Source: Arenicola marina
Lineage: Eukaryota; Annelida; Polychaeta; Arenicolidae
NCBI GenBank assembly: GCA_964019135.1
Contig: OZ025249.1
Coordinates: forward strand, 19,245,088-19,309,087
DNA: 64,000 bases
Reading direction: 5' to 3'
Below, one piece after another: positions 11,371 through 24,200 of this stretch. Position 1 is the first letter of the stretch. Every line of letters starts with the position of its first letter. The notes below the pieces were generated by a model. It did no database searches. It was not told the DNA's origin and saw only the letters and a list, made by a program, of their open reading frames with translations. The translations under genes were made by a program, and so were the position numbers.

Positions 11371-13408
11371 ATAATAATAATCTTTATTGCCATGAAGAGT
11401 ACAGAAATAATAGAGAACATGGTGGCACGGAGCAGAACCCAAGGCTTATTCGCTAAAAAAAAACCCCAGAACAAATGGAAACATGAACTTTTATACGACA
11501 ATCTAGATAGTGTGTCGATATAGCCCAATCGTTGCGCTACAATAGTTCTTTCTTTCTATTACCCGATATATAGAATGTGTTATATGTAATGTTACAGACA
11601 ATAACGCACTTTACAGGGTAAAAATACCCAGAAATATATTTATATATGCACGACATGCATAAATCATTACACATTAATTAATTCGAGCTCGAGCGCCTTG
11701 CACAACGTAACCTTCAGCTCGAGACTTGACCAGCTCAGAGTGTGTCACTCCAATGGCAGTGCGATAAAACGGCCGAGCACGGGGCGATAGCGGCACTGAC
11801 CGGGTCGACACCGCTTGGGCGGTGTTGCATCAGCCAGTGACGTCATCACGCTCGATGGGACTTCACCCGATCATCTCTCGTCATCTGATAGATGATACTT
11901 GAGAGATGTCATCTCCCCCGGGAGGGAGGGGGGGGGGTGTACTTAATACATTGCTGAGTTTGGGAGGGGGGGGGGGGGTTCGCGGAAAAGCCCCCCCCCC
12001 CTCTTTTTCACCGCCAAAATCCGCTCGGTCGGGGCGTTTGAACGCACATTTTCAGAGCCGCCCCCCACCTCCGGGTCGCAAGTTTTAAAATATCCACTCT
12101 ATAGGGGTATCTTTTTCAGCACTAATGTCCGCTCCCTCAGGCATCAAGGCACCCGCGGAACCCCCCTACCACATTTGTATAATAGTGCCCCCCTGCCCCC
12201 CACCCCCCGGGCGTCATCCGTAAAATGTGCTGAATGCGAAGAGTCTGTTGCGATCACTTCGAGCTCTTAAATACATGTTACAGGGCGCCCTCAACATATC
12301 GTAAGAAAACATTCGCCTCCCCCTCGTCCCACCAAAAAAACCCAGAAAATATCTCGAGGAGATATTGCAGATAGCTAGGGACTTATGCATCAATGTCCAA
12401 CAAAGTGGCAGGTTATTGCAGTTTGGCAGCCCATATACAGCGAAAAAAGCAGGGTGACAGTGATTAAGATGGCCCACATTATAATGAATGACTTGTAGCA
12501 CATGAAATACATATATAAATACAGTATGTATACTGTGAACTGAATCTGAGCAGGTTTTTTTTAAAGATATGGAGCCAGCTGACTGTTATACATGCATAAA
12601 TGGGTCCAGCTGGTAAGATCGCGGTCGCGGGGGGGGGGGGGGGGGGGCATATGAGTGTGTGTGCGTGGAGAGGCGGGGGTGGTGGTGGATGGGGGGGGGG
12701 GGGGAGGCGTAATCGTCTAATGTTCCCGATTGAGTGCAGATGAGGATTGAGATTATCGATTATGAGGACGCCTCTTGGAGTGTATATAAGGCATCCCGAG
12801 CTAAAACAGCCAAATCTGGCCATGGTGCCCCTCGGCACGTTCTTATAATACACGTGCGCATAGCCCACAGCCCTCCCCCTTCCACGTCCTCCACCCTGCC
12901 CCAACCCTCCGAGGGGCAAGAATGTGACCTGTGTCAGCACTCACGGCAAGTTGTTTATCACGACCAAAGCCAATTAATCAATACTTCATCCTGTGCCGAG
13001 AGCCCAGTGTGTGACAGCTGACCGATCCCTTACTTCTAATCTATGCTCCGACAACTTAGGGCCCGAGACCCTTACCCCCCCCCCCCCGCCCCGCTCCCCA
13101 CCCTCACCCACCCCGTCCTCTGCACCCCCACCTCTTCCTCCCCCCCATCCTACCCACACCAACCAATGGTCTTCTCGTACACTGTGCTATCAGCGTGCAT
13201 GGTCAACCTCCATGCACCCCCCATCCCCCCACCCCCCCGGCACCCCGCCTGGACGGCGCTTGTTGATCCAGAATGACTTCGAAGTCCAAATCTGGTTCTA
13301 GGGTCGGATGGATGGAGTAAGCAACACTTGGGGTACAGCTTGGAAGTCAACGCCTGAGAGTGGGTTGTAGCCAGCTGGTGCTATCACTATCTGCATCTCT
13401 CCTTCTGC

Positions 13409-13439
<31 letters not shown>

Positions 13440-13655
13440 GGTCTTTCTCTTTCTGTATCAATTATATTTATATACCTCATCATTTGGCTTTAAATCCACC
13501 AAATATTTTACAACCGGGAGATCCTCACATCAGAAAGGACAATTCTTCATCAAAAAGGTCATTGAAAAATGTTGGTTTTTACAATCCCCTTGCTTGAGGG
13601 GAGTGGGGGGGGGGGGTTAAACCACCCACACCCGATCTTGGATCCGCCAGTGGGC
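11371..13655. other. Unique and low-complexity spacer
   Basis: No supported gene. It contains long G or C runs (about 11928, 11967, 11990, 12630, 12694, 13077), a CT microsatellite (about 13408-13433), and at 13585-13650 what looks like a decayed right end of the CAGGGGCGGATC element (CTTGGATCCGCCAGTG). The small open frames are proline-rich artefacts of C-runs. Confidence 0.5.
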
Positions 13656-13995
13656 TTGCTCTTTTCGTATTATGGGTTTACACTCATTGTCGTTATGGGC
13701 TTGCCCTTAGTCGAATTATGAAATTATCCTTTGTCGCGTTATGGGTCGTGTTATAGATTTACATTTTGCCGTGTTATGGGTTTACCCTCTTTGTCGTGTT
13801 ATGGGTTTACCCTCTCTCTCTCTTGTTATGGGTTTATCCTCTCTCTTTGTTATGGGTTTACCCTCTCGATCATGTCATGGGTTTTCCCCTCTTTGTCGTG
13901 TTATGGGTTTACTCTCTGTCGCCTTATGAGCTTACCCTATATCGTGTTATGGGTTAACCCTCTTTGTCGTGTTATGGGTTCACGCTGTCTCAGAG
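13656..13995. repeat. About 25-bp imperfect tandem array
   Basis: Around 14 imperfect copies of TTATGGGTTTACCCTC with variable spacers such as TTTGTCGTG. Length variation between copies is high. All three plus frames stay partly open, which is a repeat artefact. Confidence 0.85.
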
Positions 13996-14109
13996 TCGTG
14001 CCTTATGTTTACCCTGTATCGCACTAGCGGATCCGGTAGGGCTTACGACGCTGGGCTTCCCTTCCGCTGTGTAAGAGGAAGTCGCCGCTACGATGTGCCC
14101 CCCCCCCTC

Positions 14110-14140
14110 CCACCACCACCACCACCACCACCACCACCAC
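14110..14140. repeat. (CCA)n microsatellite
   Basis: About ten perfect CCA/ACC triplets after a C7 run. Confidence 0.9.
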
Positions 14141-15300
14141 CCTCGAGGCCCCTGCCTTTATTTGGATTGATCTCGGAGTAATATTAATATATTATAAATA
14201 AATTCACATCCTGGACCTGGATTGACAGTTAATAATCCCCATCGAAGTATAGTCAGTTCGAGTCAACACATTATAGCTGGATCCTATATGGAATGTGACA
14301 GCAGGCACAGACTGACCCCGAACGCTACATCACGACACAGACTGGATGGCAAAGACCAGTAGTAATTCTAGACAGTCTCTAGTTTCGATTCGCTGTGTTT
14401 TCTATAGGCGTGCCAACTTATAGCCGGTGTGGGTTGCACCAAATCTCAGCACGACTCCGGAGCAATCCGGCTTGTAACACTCTCCACCAGGATGTCGCCA
14501 TGTTTTATCCCAGAGTTTGCGTCACGACAGCCTTAATCCGTGTTCCGCTAAGAAGCTGACTGTCATGCACTCGCACTCGGCACACTGTCGGCCTAGGGGG
14601 TTTACCTGGCAACTTGTCCACGTGGAAGTCTCTGGAACACACGCGCGGATTCAGGATTTTGACAAAGGGGTGGGGTGGGGGGGGGGGGCGTCCACTCGGG
14701 AACATATTACGATCGAGGGAGGGGTTGGAGGGGTTGGGTTGGCTTTGGACCAAAACAATAAAAATAAGGTAGGGGTTCACACCTTAAATGACATATAATT
14801 ACCATTACCAAATTACCCAAAGTTAGGCGTCGGGAGGTGGGGGGGGGGGGGGGGTTCTGACACATACACACTTCTGAGGATATTCCGAGTGTGCCCGAGC
14901 ATAGCACCTTCCAGAGTTTGTTGTGCAGAACCCGTTCTTTAGTACTTGTCGACACAAGCTGAGCGTTCACTCGGCGATGCACTAACCAACTAGGAGGTCG
15001 TCATCAAAACAAAACAGTGTCCAACTGTCATAAGTTGTTAAAGCGGGTGTCCAACCTAAATTAATCGCGATCTGCACCGAAAGTTTACATCTTAAAGCTA
15101 CTTTGCCAAGTGTTAACGCTTCGTTTCGGCCGACCGGTAAGAAGAAAAAAATGAAGCCAACCCTCCCCCATCAATGTCGAGCAGCGCGCCATTTTGCCGG
15201 AGCAAATGACGTATATTGTGACCCTTCATGTGGTGCCGCCTTACGTTAGAACTGAAAGTTATCACGCGGATGGAGCTCTTCACATTGGAGGTACCCTTCA
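14141..15300. other. Spacer without a recognised gene
   Basis: Unique sequence with two long G-runs (about 14680 and 14837). At 14645 there is a possible decayed left end of the CAGGGGCGGATC element (GCGCGGATTCAGGATTTTG). I find no second exon for the THAP-like start at 15379. Confidence 0.4.
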
Positions 15301-15301
15301 C

Positions 15302-15379
15302 CGGAAACGCGTGAAACGAGAGACCAGGGCCGCGATTTACGGATGAATTGCGGCAGTTCCAAGACGCGCAGCAAACCAT
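15302..15379 (-). CDS. Possible first exon of a THAP-domain protein
   Basis: The minus strand starts with ATG and reads MVCCASWNCRNSS, then LSFHAFPV. This resembles the start of a THAP zinc finger: a cysteine pair with C-x4-C spacing, an asparagine soon after, and an F-x-x-FP turn about 20 residues on. A GTGAAG donor follows the FP codons at 15301. The rest of a THAP domain (the tryptophan and the C-x2-H pair) is not in the continuing frame, so an intron would have to follow. No matching downstream exon was found. It may be a real first exon, a relic, or chance. Confidence 0.35.
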
Positions 15380-15399
15380 GATCTTCGTGTTTCATAAAG

Positions 15400-16085
15400 A
15401 AATTAGCATCCAAACATTTTGATATGTCTCTTGTAACGATTGTCTCTGTAAAAAAGCAATGATTGATGTTCGAATCACAGCTACTTGTATTTGCGATGAT
15501 CGCGCGTTCTTGTTTTGCTCACACTGTAGGTGTCATTTCCGGTTTGAATATAATTGGGTAGACTATGAGCTGGCCGTCACTTCTAAATTTGATCTTGAGC
15601 TACAGACCGGACAGAAACTTGTGTAATATGGAGGATAAGAGACTTGGGTATTATATGAATCGGCAAAGCAGCGGTAGAGACCAGGCTGGGGGTTTCCTTT
15701 AATATTATACCAACTAATACCCAGGCATCCCGTCTACCCCATGTAGCAACCCTATTTTTAAATACAGTTAGACGATTACATTTCGGATTTCTCTTTCGCC
15801 AATAACGAAAGTAGGAAGTGTTTTATTCACTTCTTCGATATCAACTTACTGCATCGGCAAAGACCTACATACTACACGCATCTCTAGGGAAGTTCCCAAA
15901 AGGCGATCAATTATTCTTACTATTTGATTTTGATATGTAGAGATTAGTAGAGATTATTATTTCATTTATTGTTATTTAATTTTTATTTTAGCATTTAATT
16001 AAGATGCTACGTGTACATGCATATGCTTTTTTTATTTGCATGAGATGTCGGTCAGCGTGTAAGCAACAGATTAACTGACCTCTTA
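15400..16085. other. AT-rich spacer, no gene seen
   Basis: AT-rich unique sequence leading into the next array. No splice-consistent coding segment. Confidence 0.5.
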
Positions 16086-17240
16086 AATAACTGTACTGAG
16101 GCCTTCCAACTGATAGAATGCAATCTGTAACTGACCTGTCAGATGACTGATAGGATGTATGCTGTAACTGACCTGTCAGATGACTGATAGGATGTATGCT
16201 GTAACTGACCTGTCAGATGACTGATAGGATGTATGCTGTAACTGACCTGTCACGTGACTTATAGGATGTATTCTGTAACTGACATGTCAGATGACTGATA
16301 GAATGTATTCTGTAACTGACCTGTCAGATGACTGATAGGATGTATGCTGTAACTGACCTGTCACGTGACTTATAGGATGTATTCTGTAACTGACATGTCA
16401 GATGACTGATAGGATGTATTCTGTAACTGACCTGTCAGATGACTGATAGGATGTATGCTGTAACTGACCTGTCAGATGACTGATAGGATGTATGCTGTAA
16501 CTGACCTGTCAGATGACTGATAGGATGTATTCTGTAACTGACCTGTCACGTGACTTATAGGATGTATTCTGTAACTGACCTGTCAGATGACTGATAGAAT
16601 GTATTCTGTAACTGACCTGTCAGATGACTGATAGGATGTATTCTGTAACTGACCTGTCAGATGACTGATAGGATGTATGCTGTAACTGACCTGTCAGATG
16701 ACTGATAGGATGTATTCTGTAACTGACCTGTCAGATGACTGATAGGATGTATGCTGTAACTGACCTGTCACGTGACTTATAGGATGTATTCTGTAACTGA
16801 CATGTCAGATGACTGATAGAATGTATTCTGTAACTGACCTGTCAGATGACTGATAGGATGTATGCTGTAACTGACCTGTCACGTGACTTATAGGATGTAT
16901 TCTGTAACTGACATGTCAGATGACTGATAGGATGTATTCTGTAACTGACATGTCAGATGACTGATAGAATGTATTCTGTAACTGACATGTCAGATGACTG
17001 ATAGGATGTATTCTGTAACTGACATGTCAGATGACTGATAGGATGTATTCTGTAACTGACCTGTCAGATGACTGATAGGATGTATGCTGTAACTGACCTG
17101 TCAGATGACTGATAGGATGTATGCTGTAACTGACCTGTCACGTGACTTATAAGATGTATTCTGTAACTGACCTGTCACGTGACTTATAGGATGTATTTTG
17201 TAACTGACCTGTCAGATGACTGATAGGATGTATGCTTAAA
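16086..17240. repeat. 37-bp tandem array
   Basis: About 31 copies of a 37-bp unit carrying CTGTAACTGACCTGTCAGAT and GACTGATAGGATGTATG. Variants CACGTGACTTATAGG and GACATGTCAG recur in blocks, so multi-unit duplications have occurred. Confidence 0.95.
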
Positions 17241-17500
17241 TGACCGGTTAGATGTATGATATCATCTACACAGTGCGACTTATATTGCATAAACATACAA
17301 CTTCGGTTAATCGCAAATTCTGCTAAATCGCAACACAATTTTTATCTGAAATGGGCGGAAACCTTGCAACATTCGGAGCCAGGTGTTGTCAGCGGGCATA
17401 TACAGACATTGCGCTCTGCTTCAACTTACCTTTTAATGACTGACAGCAAGTAGGTTGTAAGTAAAATAAAATATGTTATAACTCCCCTCTGGGGTGACTT
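17241..17500. other. Short unique break between arrays
   Basis: AT-rich sequence separating the 37-bp array from related degenerate repeats. No gene recognised. Confidence 0.5.
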
Positions 17501-18370
17501 TCAGCTGTAACTGACCTCTGTGGACGCTGACAATTCTACTTGACCTCTGTGGTGACTGACAGTCGTAACTGACCTCTGGGATGACTGAAACTATAACTGA
17601 CCTCTCGGGTGGCTGAGAGTATGCACTCTTTAACTGACTTGTTAGATGACTAATATCATATATACTTCAACTTACTCTTTAATGACTCACATCTGTAGCT
17701 GACCTCTGGAGTGACTGTCAGCTGTAACTGACCTCTGTGGTAACTGACAGTTGTAGCTGACCTCTATGGCGATTGACCGTTGTAACTGACCTCTGGGATG
17801 ACTGATAGCTGTAACTGACCTCTAGGGCGACTGGCAGCTGTAACTGACTTCTTAGGTGACTGACAGCTGTAACTGACCTCTGTGGTCGCTGACAACTCTA
17901 CTTCACCTTTGTGGTGACTGACAGTCGTAACTGACCCGTATGGTGACTGACAGCTGTAACTGACCTCTAAGGTGACTTTCAGCTGTAACTGACCTCTGTG
18001 GTCGCAGACAATTCTACTTGACCTTTGTGGTCGCTGACAACTCTACTTAACCTCTGTGGTGACTGACAGCTGTAACTGACCTCCGTGGTCGCTGACAACT
18101 CTACTTGACCTTTGTGGTGATTGACAGCATGTACTCTGTAACTGACTTGTTGGGTGACTAATATCATATATACTCAAACTTACTCTTTAATGACTCACAT
18201 AGCTGAACTCTGGAGTGACTGTCAGCTTTAACTGACTAGGGTGACTGACAGTTGTAGCTGACCTCTAGGGTGGCTGACAGCTTCAACGGACCCCTGGGAT
18301 GACTGAACGCTCTGACTGACCTCTCGTGTGACTGATATTTTTTGACTGACCTCTAGGGTGGCTGACAGCT
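17500..18370. repeat. Degenerate repeats related to both neighbours
   Basis: Irregular copies of TGACCTCTGTGGTGACTGAC and GCTGTAACTGACCTCT with variable lengths. They share the TGTAACTGACCT core with the 37-bp array and the GGTGACTGACAGCTGT core with the 28-bp array, so they look like an intermediate or decayed stage. Confidence 0.85.
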
Positions 18371-19725
18371 GTAGTTGACCTCTGAGTGACTGACAGCTGT
18401 ACCTGACCTCTGGGTGACTGACAGCTGTACCTGACCTATGGGTGACAGACAGCTGTACCCGACCTCTGAGTGACTGACAGCTGTAATTGATCTCTGAGTG
18501 ACTGACAGCTGTACCTGACCTCTGGGTGACTGACAGCTGTACCTGACCTATGGGTGACAGACAGCTGTACCTGACCTCTGGGTGACTGACAGCTGTACCT
18601 GACCTCTGGGTGACTGACAGCTGTACCTGACCTCTGGGTGACTGACAGCTGTACCTGACCTCTGGGTGACTGACATATGTACCTGACCTCTGGGTGACTG
18701 ACAGCTGTACCTGACCTATGGGTGACAGACAGCTGTACCTGACCTCTGAGTGACTGACAGCTGTAATTGATCTCTGAGTGACTGACAGCTGTACCTGACC
18801 TCTGGGTGACTGACAGCTGTACCTGACCTATGGGTGACAGACAGCTGTACCTGACCTCTGGGTGACTGACAGCTGTACCTGACCTCTGGGTGACTGACAG
18901 CTGTACCTGACCTCTGGGTGACTGACAGCTGTACCTGACCTCTGGGTGACTGACAGCTGTACCTGACCTCTGGGTGACTGACAGCTGTACCTGACCTATG
19001 GGTGACAGACAGCTGCACCTGACCTCTGGGTGACTGACAGCTGTAGCTGACCTCTGGGTGACTGACAGCTGTACCTGACCTCTGGGTGACTGACAGCTGT
19101 ACCTGACCTCTGGGTGACTGACAGCTGTACCTGACCTCTGGGTGACTGACAGCTGTACCTGACCTATGGGTGACAGACAGCTGTACCTGACCTCTGGGTG
19201 ACTGACAGCTGTACCTGACCTCTGGGTGACTGACAGCTGTACCTGACCTCTGGGTGACAGACAGCTGTACCTGACCTCTGGGTGACTGACAGCTGTACCT
19301 GACCTCTGGGTGACTGACAGCTGTACCTGACCTCTGGGTGACAGACAGCTGTACCTGACCTCTGGGTGACTGACAGCTGTACCTGACCTCTGGGTGACTG
19401 ACAGCTGTACCTGACCTCTGGGTGACTGACAGCTGTACCTGACCTCTGGGTGACTGACAGCTGTACCTGACCTCTGGGTGACTGACAGCTGTACCTGACC
19501 TCTGGGTGACTGACAGCTGTACCTGACCTCTGGGTGACTGACAGCTGTACCTGACCTCTGGGTGACTGACAGCTGTACCTGACCTCTGGGTGACTGACAG
19601 CTGTACCTGACCTATGGGTGACAGACAGCTGTACCTGACCTCTGGGTGACTGACAGCTGTACCTGACCTCTGGGTGACTGACAGCTGTACCTGACCTCTG
19701 GGTGACTGACAGCTGTACCTGACCT
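18370..19725. repeat. 28-bp tandem array
   Basis: About 48 highly similar copies of a 28-bp unit containing AGCTGTACCTGACCTCTGGG. The variant ACCTATGGGTGACAGAC recurs at intervals of several units. It ends sharply at about 19725. Confidence 0.95.
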
Positions 19726-19733
19726 GATATGCG

Positions 19734-19746
19734 CGCCCTCTAGCGG
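19734..19746 (-). promoter_or_regulatory. CTCF-like motif (full core match)
   Basis: The minus strand reads CCGCTAGAGGGCG, fitting all positions of the CTCF core consensus, immediately beyond the end of the 28-bp array. Confidence 0.4.
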
Positions 19747-19749
19747 ACG

Positions 19750-21235
19750 TGCATGAAGGAAAGTGGATGTGATACTAAAGATATCGAGTGGACCAATCAG
19801 GCTTCGCTTCTGCTGAACGAGCTCCTTTGATCCCGATAATACACATATATGTATAAATACTATATATATACATATATTCGGTTAAGCGAGGTAACTACGT
19901 GAAGTAAGAATTAAAGTTAATCAATATTTTCCTTGAGAACCTGTCAACATATTTTGAATGGAAATGATGTATTCAGGGTCTTGGATATATAGTACGTGTA
20001 TGCAATCAATAACAAACTGCCGTGTTGTACACCGTCACACTCATTGCGCCGTGGACGTTTCTCTTAAATATTTTATAAAATCATCACGCAGGTGAAAACT
20101 TGCCTTTGTCTTCATGATGTTTTGACTACTAATAAATTTGGGCTGGAGAAAATTATTCATAATTTACTACATCTGATTATGAAGTGTTTTTGTTCGTAGG
20201 GTTACTGATTCACAGAACTCTAGCTTGTAACACTTACCATGTTGTTCCTCCTGTTTCAGCTAAACTACCGGCTCCAACTTGGTCCCACCCGCCTCCATTT
20301 TATCATGTGTTACCCGACGCCTGTACATAAAGTTAAGTTAACTCGTCAAACATTAACATAAATTGTCCAGTGTCTTTTTTCAATATGTTACGCTTCAGAG
20401 AAATCGCGCGGAACACGATTAGTGGTTTGGAAAGCATGACTGTGCATTTAATTAGGAATTCATTTGTTTCCAGGAAGAAGAGGTGAGGTTAAGGTGAGTG
20501 AGGGTAAGCTAACGTCCGTAGGTAGATAAATTCAGTAAGTTTTAAGTGTATTTAATATATGTTACGTTAGGTCTGCTTTTAAGGTAATTCTCTGGCTTAA
20601 TTTGCATGTCCCAAAAAATCAGGTAAACCAGATACGAAAAGTCATCGATCAGTTATCATGGACATATTTTTTACAGTCAACCAGATGCGTGCTATCTATA
20701 TGCTTCAAGAGCTACGACTGAGGGTCAAGAGCAGATACGGCCACACCCACCTGCCTCTCACCCCAGCTCTCTCTCTCTTTCTCAAACCCACACCCTCTGT
20801 CCCCATCTCTGTCAGCTACCGGGTACCAAATGAACGATTTATGGATGTGAACCTTTATGCAAGGCCGATCACTTCACACGTTGTGTATGTAGCCTCTACG
20901 ACAGAGGGTCGAAAACAAAAGCCAACGTCACATCTTAAAGAGAACGTGAAGTGGTAGTTAATAAACATTTGTCAAGACTCCTTATTCGATTGAGTCAAGT
21001 GCAAACTCCCCTGTACATGCAAGCCACGTGCATGGGCGGTGCTCCGGGCAAACCGCTGAAACCTACATAACATACAATTAAGCGACCAAATGAATGTTTC
21101 TCTTTAATTAAATTAACACCGCGGATGATGATACAGTGTGAATTTCATTATTCAATAGAATAAACTTAAATATGATATCAAATTTTCAAAACGCAGCTGG
21201 TTGAGTTCTTTGCGGACTGACAAGTACAAACTTGG
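19750..21235. other. Unique spacer, no gene recognised
   Basis: AT-rich sequence. A 99-residue open frame on plus at 20658-20957 has no domain, no compositional signal and no splice partner that I can see, so I do not call it. Confidence 0.5.
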
Positions 21236-24200
21236 CTGCGGCCACAAGCCGGGGCCACAAGCCGGGGCCACAAGCCGGGGCCACAAGCCGGGGCCACAAG
21301 CCGGGGGACAAGCCGGGGCCACAAGCAGGGGCCACAAGCCGGGGCCACAAGCCGGGGCCACAAGCCGGGGGCCAAGCCGGGGCCACAAGCCGGGGCCACA
21401 AGCCGGGGCCACAAGCCGGGGCCACAAGCCGGAGCCACAAGGCGGGGCCACAAGCCGGGGCCACAAGCCGGGGCCACAAGCCGGGGCCACAAGCCGGGGG
21501 CCAAGCCGGGGCCACAAGTAGGGGCCACAAGCCCACAAGCCGGAGCCACAAGCCGGGGCCACAAGCTAGGGCCACAAGCCTGGGCTACAAGCTCACAAGC
21601 CAGGGCCACAAACCGGGGCCACAAGCCTACAAGCCGGGGCCACAAGCCGGTCCCACAAGCCGGGGCCACAAGCCGGGGCCACAAGCCGGGGCCACAAGCC
21701 GGGCCACAAGCCGGGGCCACAAGCCGGGGCCACAAGCCGGGGCCACAAGCCGGGGCCACAAGCCCACAAGCCGGGGCCACAAGCCCACAAGCCGGGGCCA
21801 CAAGCCCACAAGGCGGGACCACAAGCCGGGGCCACAAGCCCACAAGCCGGGGCCACAAGCCCACAAGCCGGAGCCACAAGCCGGGGCCACAAGCCGGGGC
21901 CACAAGCCGGGACCACAAGCCCACAAGCCGGGGCCACAAGCCGGGGCCATTAAGCCCGGGGCCACAAGCCCGGGCCATTAAGCCCGGGGCAACAAGCGGG
22001 AGGAAACAAACTGGGGCCACAAGCCGGGGCCACAAGCCGAGGCCACAAGCCAGGGCCATAAGCCGGGGCCACAAGCCGGGGCCACAAGCCGGGGCCACAA
22101 GCCGGGGCCACAAGCCCACAAGCCGGGGCCACAAGCCCACAAGGCGGGACCACAAGCCGGGGCAACAAGCCCACCAGCCGGGGCCACAAGCCGGGGCCAC
22201 AAGCCGGGGCCACAAGCCGGAGCCACAAGCCGGGGCCACAAGCCGGGGCAATAAGCCGGGGCCACAAGCCGGGGCCACAAGCCGGGGCCACAAGCCGGGG
22301 CCACAAGCCGGGGCCACAAGCCCACAAGTCGGGGCCACAAGCCGGGGCCACAAGCCGAGGACACAAGCCAGGGCCACAAGCCCACAAGTCGGGGCCACAA
22401 GCCGGGGCCACAAGCCGGGGCCACAAGCCGGGGCCACAAGCCGGGGCCACAAGCCGAGCGCCACAAGCCGGGGCCACAAGCCCACAAGCCGGGGCCACAA
22501 GCCCACAAGCCGGGGCCACAAGCCGGGACCACAAGCCTACAAGCCGGGGCCACAAGCCGGGGCCACAGACCGGGGCCACAAGCCCACAAGCCGGAGCCAC
22601 AAGCCGGAGCCACAAGCCAGGGCCACAAGCCGGGGCCACAGACCGGGGCCACAAGCCCACAAGCCGGAGCCACAAGCCGGGGCCACAAGCCGGAGCCACA
22701 AGCCAGGGCCACAAGCCGGGGCCACAAGCCCACCAGCCGGGGCCACAAGCCGGGACCACAAGCCTACAAGCCGGGGCCATAAGGCCGGGGCCACAGACCG
22801 GGGCCACAAGCCGGGGCCACAAGCCCACAAGCCGGAGCCACAAGCCGGGGCCACAAGCCGGGGCCACAGACCGGGGCCACAAGCCCACAAGCCGGAGCCA
22901 CAAGCCGGGGCCACAAGCCCACAAGCCGGAGCCACAAGCCGGGGCCACAAGCCGGGGCCACAAGCCGGGGCCACAGACCGGGGCCACAAGCCCACAAGCC
23001 GGAGCCACAAGCCGGGGCCACAAGCCGGGGCCACAAGCCGGAGCCACAAGCCGGGGCCTCAAGCCGGGGCCACAAGCCCACAAGTCGGAGCCACAAGCCG
23101 GGGCCACAAGCCGGGGCCACAGACCGGGGCCACAAGCCCACAAGCCGGAGCCACAAGCCGGGCCCACAAGCCGGGGCCACAGACCGGGGCCACACGCCCA
23201 CAAGCCGGAGCCACAAGCCGGGGCCACAAGCCGGGGCCACAAGCCGGGGCCACAGACCGAGGCCACAAGCCCACAAGCCGGAGCCACAAGCCGGGGCCAC
23301 AAGCCGGGGCCACAAGCCCACAAGCCGGAGCCACAAGCCGGGGCCACAAGCCCACAAGCCGGGGCCACAAGCCGGGGCCACAAGCCGGGGCCACAGACCG
23401 GGGCCACAAGCCCACAAGCCGGAGCCACAAGCCGGGACCACAAGCCCACAAGCCGGGGCCACAAGCCGGGGCCACAAGCCGGGGCCACAGACCGGGGCCA
23501 CAAGCCCACAAGCCGGAGCCACAAGCCGGGGCCACAAGCCGGGGCCACAAGCCGGGGCCACAAGCCGGGGCCACAAGCCGGGGCCACAAGCCCACAAGCC
23601 GGAGCCACAAGCCGGGGCCACAAGCCGGGGCCACAGACCGGGGCCACAAGCCCACAAGCCGGAGCCACAAGCCGGGACCACAAGCCCACAAGCCGGGGCC
23701 ACAAGCCGGGGCCACAAGCCGGGGCCACAGACCGGGGCCACAAGCCCACAAGCCGGAGCCACAAGCCGGGGCCACAAGCCGGGGCCACAAGCCGGGGCCA
23801 CAAGCCGGGGCCACAAGCCGGGGCCACAAGCCCACAAGCCGGAGCCACAAGCCGGGGCCACAAGCCGGGGCCACAGACCGGGGCCACAAGCCGGGGCCAC
23901 AAGCCCACAAGCCGGAGCCACAAGCCGGGGCCACAGACCGGGGCCACAAGCCGGGGCCACAGACCGGGGCCACAAGCCGGGGCCACAAGCCCACAAGCCG
24001 GAGCCACAAGCCGGGGCCACAGACCGGGGCCACAAGCCCACAAGCCGGAGCCACAAGCCGGGGCCACAAGCCGGGGCCACAAGCCGGGGCCACAAGCCGA
24101 GGCCACAAGCCGGGGCCACAAGCCCACAAGCCGGAGCCACAAGCCGGGGCCACAAGCCGGGGCCACAAGCCGGGGCCACAAGCCGGGGCCACAAGCCGGG

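Noticed and set aside
13656..13995. Interstitial telomere-like repeat
   Set aside because: The GGGTTTACCC core resembles telomere motifs only superficially; TTAGGG units in tandem are absent.
20658..20957. 99-codon plus frame
   Set aside because: Isolated, AT-rich context, no recognisable domain or splice partner.
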